Both the position numbers and the translations under genes were made by a program. From Moniliella sp. 'wahieum' (Eukaryota > Basidiomycota > Moniliellomycetes > Moniliellales > Moniliellaceae): a stretch of 64,000 nucleotides of DNA. The stretch's first letter is position 1; every line of letters starts with the position of its first letter. Under the pieces are notes generated by a model, which did not search any database, was not told where the DNA came from, and saw only the letters and a list, made by a program, of their open reading frames with translations. The DNA lies in assembly GCA_003971905.1 (NCBI GenBank), contig RSEE01000153.1:1-64000 (forward strand), given 5' to 3'. Of the stretch, positions 57,646-64,000 are shown piece after piece.

Positions 57646-59214
57646 TCAATGAGCCCAAGTACCACCAGTTCTTCCAATCTTCACCTTTGCTGTGCTTGCG
57701 CTAACCTTTGCTCCGTTCTTCACCTTGTCCGTGCTTGTGCCCGCCTGTCCGTAAGTTGCAGCCCTCTGCTCCGGAATGGCTTCGTTCTCATTCGAAACGG
57801 AACGGTAATACCCGGTTAACGGAACCACATCCAATGTTGAGCTCATGGGGTCGCCTTCCTCGGACACGGTGGTATGTTCCTTTTTGGCTAGTTCTTCGAT
57901 CTGTTTGCACCACAGCTTCATATCGCTGTGGCTGTCAGCCCGAAATACATGCGTCTTGTCACTCCAGAAACTGAGCATAGAAGCGCAGTCGTCCGGTGTG
58001 CCCGTAGTGAGGTTAAACCTGTGACCCTTCTCTGAGGTGTAGGGAAGAGTGCTCAAGGTGCAGTGGGGAAGGAAGAGGAGAGTATCGGCTTAGAATGTTT
58101 AGACCTGTCGGAGGTATGGTACTGTTGGAGAAAGCCGGCCTTGGTGATAACAAAATATGATCGATTGTATGCCTTAGTAAAGCGGTTCTTACGCTTCAGC
58201 GTCCCCTCGAACCTTGGAACCACCAAGGCGTCCTCCTTGCCCGGGTATTTGACCGTATCGGGATTGAAAGGCTGACTGTCAGGGTCGATAAACTGGCCTG
58301 AGTGAGCCGAGGCAAGCGAATCCCACTCTACTGTGGGTGAGAGATCTTCCATCTGTTCACCAAGCGAAGCCCATCGTTGCTGCACATCGGTTGCCATGCG
58401 GCCAGACTCCCGGTCAAAGGAATGCCACGCTTCTTGGATGGTTCCGACAATTTGACCTTCAAGCTGTTCGGAGTTCCTCTGCATGTTAATCGTTGACTTT
58501 TGCAACTCATTCTCTTGCTTGATTTGTTGTTCCATCTGGAGCGTCACGGCTATGTTTCGCACCCACGGATCATCGCGCCCCGAGATGTTCGTGGGGTCCT
58601 GATGCTTGCAACGTGAAATGGCCTTGGAAAGTTCAGCCACTGCCTTGGCGGTGGCCTTGCGCTCCCTGTCCGCGCAGATAGCCAGCTGTGCCGTTTCCTC
58701 CCGAATGTTGGAGATGTGGTTGTTGATGTCCTTGCAACGGTCGTTGAGGTTCCGAACGATCAATCGCTCCACTGTCTGAGCTATGCTGTCATGCGCTTCG
58801 CTAATCGAGCGTGTCTGGTCACGAATGGCAGCAAGTACGCTTTGAAATCCCCCTTCGTTGAGGAGCTGGCTTCCTTCTGGAACTGGGACTTGGATCACGC
58901 TTCCCGCATCGTTGAGCTGACGGGCAGTGTCCCTCTCAAGTTTGGCGACACTCTGGAAGTACGTGAGGAGTTGTGTGGTGATGCTTTGCCATGCTGTACA
59001 TAGAGAGGAGGTGAATCCGATTAGTGTAAGATATAGGAATGATTAATGAGGGCCAATGTCAGAGAGAGAGGCAGAAGGAATGACATACCGGTAAAGCGTT
59101 TGATGTACAGGTCGCTAGCCTTGACCTGTTCAGCGCTCAGCGTTGGTGAAGACCAGCCCTCAGCGTCTTCGACGTGTGATGGGATACCTGTCCGTTCAGG
59201 CTCTGGGCTGGCAT
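57646..59214 (-). CDS. BAR-PH protein, SLM1-like TORC2 adaptor
   Basis: In yeast Slm1/Slm2 bind PI(4,5)P2 at eisosomes and relay TORC2 signals to sphingolipid synthesis. The start is probably the ATG at 59214 followed by one missing base, giving SPEPERTGIPSHVEDAEGW. LSAEQVKASDLYIKRFT follows. A 95-nt intron (58994-59088, GTATGT...TACAG) then leads into AWQSITTQLLTYFQ, matching the start of the Slm1 BAR-like helical region (to about 58300, rich in long helices such as LERDTARQLND). The PH domain runs from FEGTLKRKNRFTKAYNRSYF (about 58215) to DSHSDMKLWCKQIEELAKK (about 57890). A short Thr/Lys-rich tail ends at 57646. One frame change lies near 58075. Family assignment is firm from domain order; the pathway role is inferred from yeast. 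Confidence 0.85.
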
Positions 59215-60622
59215 GGTGAGTATGAAGTCGTTGTGGATGCTGATGGGCAAGATGGAGGCAGAGAGGTGATGGTAGGAAAGATGGAGGCAGGGCAGATGGT
59301 GGACACGATGGAGGCAGGGGAGATGGTGGGCAAGATGGAGATAGACGGAAGGGGCGCAGCACGCGCACACTATATATATATGCTCTGTTTTTGTGTGGAC
59401 GTTGCCTTCATTGACCTCACATCGAAAACCGCGTATTATTGTACACTTGAGTAGAGGCGTGCTAGGCAGAGCCCCTGTGTTGGGTATATTGCAGGAGAGC
59501 GCCCAATGATTAGTTGTATAGCCAACGTTGTATAGCCGTATTCTACAACGGAGCTTGTTAGTACTGGAACAAAAAAGCACGCTGCGCCTAAACGGGCCTG
59601 CTCATCACCCCCTCACCGGTCACCCGGGGCGTGCTGCTTGTGGGCGCCAAAGCCCAATTAGGAAACAACAAGTGGAGTCTCCAGCAGGCTGTAAGGTGTT
59701 AGGCATATCAGGGCCCTCTAGCGGGCACTTTCTAGAGCGCGTGCATACGGGAGAGCGTGCGGTAGGATGTGAAGCTTGAAGAGCCATGTGAGCGGTGACT
59801 GATGAACGTGATGAACCATCTCCAACAAAATGTGTGATATCTTCGCGTCGTCATCGCGTCATAACCAAAAAGGGAAGAAAGGCTCTTGAGTATACCTCTT
59901 GGGCTGCCGTGTTTCTCCGGCTCTCACAGTCGGTAGACCAAGTTTGCCTCGGTTCCACAGTTTTCCACGCTGCGGGTATTGTCCCACCGTTGTGGCACTG
60001 GCCCTGTGGGCCTGGCAGTTTCTCCTGTATGCCTCACTGGTCCTGTGCCTAGTCGGGCCTCTCCGCATCCGGACCCAACTCTCTGGCTCCAATCCATCAC
60101 CTTCTCATCCTTCTGTTTATCCGGTCCTATATGCCAACAGCATCCATGGCACTTGGCGTTACTGTCGCAGTCTGCTTACCGGGACTAGACCGACGTGGTC
60201 CCACATACGGCCCCCAGATCGGCTGACTGAGCCCTGATCTCTTTAGAGAGTCTGTTTCCCCCCATTTTGTCTATGCTCTCTTCCTTCTCCATGTGACGCA
60301 ATCATGACCCCTTCATCTCCCAGCTCGCCTCCTTTCTACTTTTTGATTAATATGCTCTCCAACATTTCCCTGCCATCATCATCTCCTGATAGGCCGCGGT
60401 TACTAGGCCCTAGTACTTTTGGCCATAAAAAACCCATATGATAGTGAGGCTGTGCTGAATCAGCTCTCGCTCCCATATTTTCTTTTTCTTGCCTCTTACG
60501 CACGCACGCGGTTGCTTCATTCCCACTGTCGCTCCGCTCTGGTTTTCCTCGCCTTCAAGCGGAATGGCGGCATTATCACTGTTGTGCAATCTTACCGTCA
60601 ACAGACGAGAGCTGGACCAGAG
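59215..60622. other. Intergenic region between the SLM1-like gene and the gag relic
   Basis: No gene. A GGAGGCAG/GGAAAGATGGAGG imperfect repeat lies at 59240-59340 and an ACCGGTC word at about 59605. The stretch 60000-60420 is pyrimidine-rich and may be part of the retroelement's leader or LTR, but no LTR pair or primer-binding site was identified. Confidence 0.45.
59371..59381 (-). promoter_or_regulatory. TATA-like tract upstream of the SLM1-like gene
   Basis: An 11-bp TATATATATAT tract lies about 157 bp upstream of the proposed start codon at 59214. It follows a 15-bp-period GATGGAGGCAG-type repeat (59240-59340) that could be leader sequence. Confidence 0.35.
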
Positions 60623-61512
60623 ATGCCTGTTGTTAGCGCGCCGCCTAACTCCGGGCTGCGCACCCCGTGCGATGTCTCCCCGTCTGCTTTACCGGCGCCT
60701 GCCGCCGAGCGGCGCATCGAAGAGACCCGCCCGTTGCACCAGTACTTGGCGAGGGAGCCTCATCAGAACCAGGTCTGCCTTGCTGGAGGGGAAGACCAGC
60801 ACCACGTCTTTGACACGGCGCTCGATGGTGAGGAGGTCCGTCTGGCCGAGTCGGCGCGGAAGGCGCAGACTGGCAACGAGGCCCTCACCTGGGTCGATCA
60901 CTTTGGCTCGGAGGCCGCGCCATCGAAGGAGGCGCGCACCGCATCCTTCCTCCAGTCCCATACTATGTGCCATGCGGCCATGGTGGAGCAACGGGATAAG
61001 CAACACTCAGCGCAGGAGGCGTTCGAGCAGTTCCGCCAGCTCAGGCAGACGGGATCCGCAGCCGACTACTGTGCTATGTTCATGGCCCTGTTGGGTCGCT
61101 GGAACCCCTCAGCGACGGCCGAGTGCCGGTACTGGCACTTCATGTACGGTTTGAAGCCGCGGGTGCGCGAAGCCATTGCTGCCCACGGCACGTCGACCCA
61201 TTTGGACCAGATTTCTTTCGAGGAATTATGCACGGTAGCCATCGACATCGACCAGTCCCACTCGCTGGGCGCACATGGCACCGCGTTCCCCCGGCTTCGG
61301 TCGGTTTGAATTTGTCTCCTCGGCTCTCATCTCCCGAGCCTATGCAACTCAGAAGGGCTACCGATGCCAACGAAGCAGCAGCCCGGCGCGTCGAGCGCCG
61401 AGATATAGGGGTCTGTTTCTACTGCGGCACTCGCGGTCACTTTGTTGCCGAATGCCCCCGTCGTCCCCGCCACCTCCGGCAAAAGGCCCCCGCCGCTGAT
61501 TTAACTAGGTAG
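60623..61512 (+). mobile_element. Ty3/gypsy-type retrotransposon gag fragment
   Basis: From the ATG at 60623 the frame encodes a retrotransposon capsid-like domain (EAFEQFRQLRQTGSAADYC, then RYWHFMYGLKPRVREAI), the usual Gag helical pattern of fungal Ty3/gypsy elements. After one lost base near the C run at 61290, the next frame carries a CCHC zinc knuckle, CFYCGTRGHFVAEC, with exact C-x2-C-x4-H-x4-C spacing, and ends at the TAG at 61510. The same frame continues beyond the TAG into a protease-like segment. No reverse transcriptase, RNase H or integrase follows, so the element is truncated. Confidence 0.8.
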
Positions 61513-61767
61513 CTGGGGGTCACTCTCACACCGAATTCTGACGCTCTCGCCCACCCCCATTCTGGTCCCCTCATCAGTATCTGTGTGTTTTCCCCTACGA
61601 TCACGTATTACCGTAGCCTGGTCAACTCAGGTGCGCACAGTGTATTCATGGGCCTTGGCAGGCGAGTGGCGAGCAAGTCTGCCAGCAGAAGTTGTGGGCT
61701 CAACCTGTTAAGGGGAAGTGAGAGATGGTGGTGTGTTCATTCAGAGAAGTCCGACGCAGACTGGTAG
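61513..61767 (+). pseudogene. Truncated retropepsin-like segment
   Basis: In frame with the gag zinc knuckle but after a TAG, the sequence reads LVNSGAHSVFM near 61618-61650. Retrotransposon proteases have D-S/T-G-A here; the catalytic Asp is replaced by Asn (AAC at 61624). The frame ends at 61767 without the second half of the enzyme. This supports a dead element. Confidence 0.55.
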
Positions 61768-63436
61768 ACATAGGAGGGGAGAGAAGACGGAGAGAATAAA
61801 GGGGGTGGGTACGTGATCTGATCATGTAGCCATGTGCCGGTCTGCTTTACGTGCCCACGCTGGCACCACTCCTCATCCAATTATGAGTTTCTGTTTCCCT
61901 CATCTCCGACCTCATAGTCACCCCTCTCTCCTCGGGCCCGCGGGACAGTTGGTGTTATACGCTCCACACGAACGTGCAAAGAAAAAGTCTTCTCGTATGC
62001 GGCCGAGAAGCGCTTCTCACATTCGACGCAGCTAATGAAAACGCACAACCCTCTCTCTGCCAGATGGTACACTCTATCAGTAGTTTAGACTGCGCCACCG
62101 GCGGTCAGACAGACGGTCAGAGGAGCGGGTCAGGGGCCAAGGCTACCATGCATGATGGGAGTTTGCAATTTCAGCACCGGTGCAACATATATGGTGCACT
62201 CCGCATGATGCATGTGACGTATGATAAGCGATAATCGATAAGAGATCGATAAGACCGATGATCGATGGGCTGTTAATTACTGGATGTGTGAGTGATGGAA
62301 CTGGATGAGTGTGTTGAGTCACTGGGTGACTCGTCGTGTGTTATGCATGTTATCATGCATGTTACCAGTTACTAGTTACTTCAGTCCCTCCTCAGGCTGA
62401 GGCCTCAGGCCACCTCAGGCGTAGGAATTCCATTGGCTTCTCGCCTCTGCTTCCTTATTCCGCATCAGCGCATCAGCCTGCCTGCCTATTATAGCTTCCG
62501 GGCAGCGACTGCTGGCTGCTTGCTGTACCTCTGTAGGTGTTTTGTTGCTTGGCTTTGGCCACCACCACAAATGCGATTGCATCACCGTCGAGGGCCATCA
62601 CATGTCACAGGATCCCAGGTCTCAACAGAGTGGGAAGTGAGCGAGTTCTCGGCCTCCGCCTTTGCCCCAGCAGTCTGAGGAGTGTAGGGGACACGACGAG
62701 GTAATCGTGTTCGGATGCAGACGCGGACAGAAGGTGAAAACAGATGGGGGTGACCGGTGACCGATCAAGCTTGAAGCTCTTGAAGAGAAGAAAAAGGGCA
62801 ACCCACACCGAACCAGGAACACCCGGAACACAGCGCAGCACCCGTGTCTCACAGCCGGGACTAAAAGGCGAGGGAGACCAGAGGCGGGACTAGGCCAGGG
62901 GATGTAGCAATTGTTCGTGGGGAAGAAGCAAGAGCAGAGGACATGGTGCGAAGCGAAGAACAGGCAAGGAGCGAGACGCTCGGGACGAAGAAATTGGAAA
63001 TTTGAACGAGACCAGCCAAACTAAGAGACCGTGCTCGTCTCCGCACAAATCGGTTGTACGGTATGCCTGTTGTGTTGTACAGTGCATCGGACAGCTGAGA
63101 CGTGACGCGTGATACTCCACGTGGTTTGTTTTGAGAGCGCGGAATTTGATCATTCTTGGCCCCCGTTCCTCTGAGATCTGAGCGCCTGAGCTCCGCGGTC
63201 TAGGTTTGAAATTGAGCAAGCTTAGAGTATCATGCATCACTAACCACAGGTCACCGGACAGAGGTAACCAGTAAGTAGCTTGCCATCATGGATCACGCCT
63301 CACGGCCTTCGACCGCCCGATCTTTTTTAGGGCCTGAGCCTGAGCCTGAGACCTGAGGCTCAGGTCTGGGGTAGTGGTGCTGTGCGGTGTGTATAGTGCT
63401 CAACAGCTGAGCCTGGGCCAGAGCGCTCACGCGCTC

Positions 63437-63450
63437 ACGCGTCACGCGTC
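63437..63450. repeat. (ACGCGTC)2 heptamer array
   Basis: Two perfect tandem units, preceded by AGCGCTC (63422-63428) and an 8-bp ACGCGCTC. The neighbouring words therefore share the palindrome-plus-spacer design with one register slip. Confidence 0.85.
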
Positions 63451-63776
63451 ACGACGACCCATCCCGCGGTCCCGACGCTTCGATCTTTTTGCGGGGGGGG
63501 GAGGCCCAGGGCGTTGGCTGACGCGCTGACGTGCTTTGCAGTCCGCAGCGTTCAAACCCAAGTTGAGGCCGTTCTGAATTCTAGTTACTAGTTAGGGCTG
63601 TTAGGGCTTAGCTGAAAGCGCCGAAACCAGCTCGAAACTTTTCCAGGCACGACCGCCAACTTGTAAACACCAGCCAGCGGAAGAAAAACGGCGTAACCCC
63701 GACTGGAAAGCGCAAGGTGCGCAAGTGCTAACCAGCAAGAGGCTAACCAGCAAGAGCACGCCTTCCAACAGTGCTC

Positions 63777-63790
63777 ATGCATCATGCATC
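63777..63790. repeat. (ATGCATC)2 heptamer array
   Basis: Two perfect units, identical to the array at 6265-6278 more than 57 kb away. Confidence 0.85.
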
Positions 63791-64000
63791 CTGAACGCAT
63801 AGGCTGCTCTCCAGTGCCTGAGGAAACTTGGGTGGATCCATTGAATGTAGGCCTCAGCGCCTCAGCGCCTCAGGACCAAGGGAGCCTCTTGCGGCCGAGG
63901 CTCTTGGTCTTGGCAGCACAGGGTCGCAGCGGGGGATTCTGGCCACCATTTGGCCGCGCTCGCCTGATTCGCCGCCACCTCCGGATAGTCGTGTGTTGCA

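Larger units (their letters stand above)
61768..64000. other. Gene-free right end, heptamer-rich
   Basis: No gene is supported. Repeats include ATCGAT/ATCGATAAG words at 62225-62270, (AGTTACT)2 at 62367-62380, ACCGGTG words near 62750, (ACGCGTC)2 at 63437-63450 and (ATGCATC)2 at 63777-63790. AGCGCCTC repeats lie near 63850-63875. Confidence 0.6.

Overview
This window looks like nuclear DNA of a filamentous basidiomycete (Agaricomycetes). The evidence is a set of housekeeping genes of fungal type, short introns (about 50-100 nt) with GTRNGT donors and YAG acceptors, opposite-strand neighbours packed head to head or tail to tail, and relics of fungal retroelements. A Rhizoctonia-like genome is my best guess, but the sequence alone does not fix the genus.

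Layout. 1-20 kb is gene-poor and repeat-rich, with only two genes: paralogous C2H2 zinc-finger regulators ZF1 (minus, 2443-4247) and ZF2 (plus, 16861-18113). 20.3-45.2 kb is a dense housekeeping block: an IBtk/Btb3-type ankyrin-RCC1-BTB protein (minus), serine palmitoyltransferase subunit LCB1 (plus), homoserine kinase THR1 (minus), the autophagy lipid-transfer protein ATG2 (minus), the CCR4-NOT scaffold NOT1 (plus) and a DHA2-type MFS transporter (minus). 45.2-53.9 kb is again sparse, with tRNA-Thr(CGU) and a RING-H2 gene. 53.9-59.2 kb holds ATP synthase beta (plus), REV7/MAD2B (minus) and an SLM1-like BAR-PH protein (minus). The last 5 kb carries a Ty3/gypsy-type gag fragment and repeats.

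Two properties run through the window. First, nearly every conserved gene is broken by single-base losses. In ATP synthase beta at least nine are needed between 54541 and 55352, with no insertions. This points to uncorrected deletion errors in the assembly and not to gene death, so coding coordinates below are spans of a gene that must be read across frame changes. Second, the gene-free DNA is full of 7-bp-period arrays. Each unit is a 6-bp palindrome, or near-palindrome, plus one spacer base, and different palindromes sit next to each other in the same 7-bp register. I do not recognise this as a described element and consider it the most interesting signal here.

The genes do not form one pathway. 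They are unlinked housekeeping functions: sphingolipid synthesis (LCB1) and its TORC2/PIP2-linked regulator (SLM1-like), threonine synthesis, autophagy, mRNA decay, respiration, translesion repair and ubiquitin ligation.
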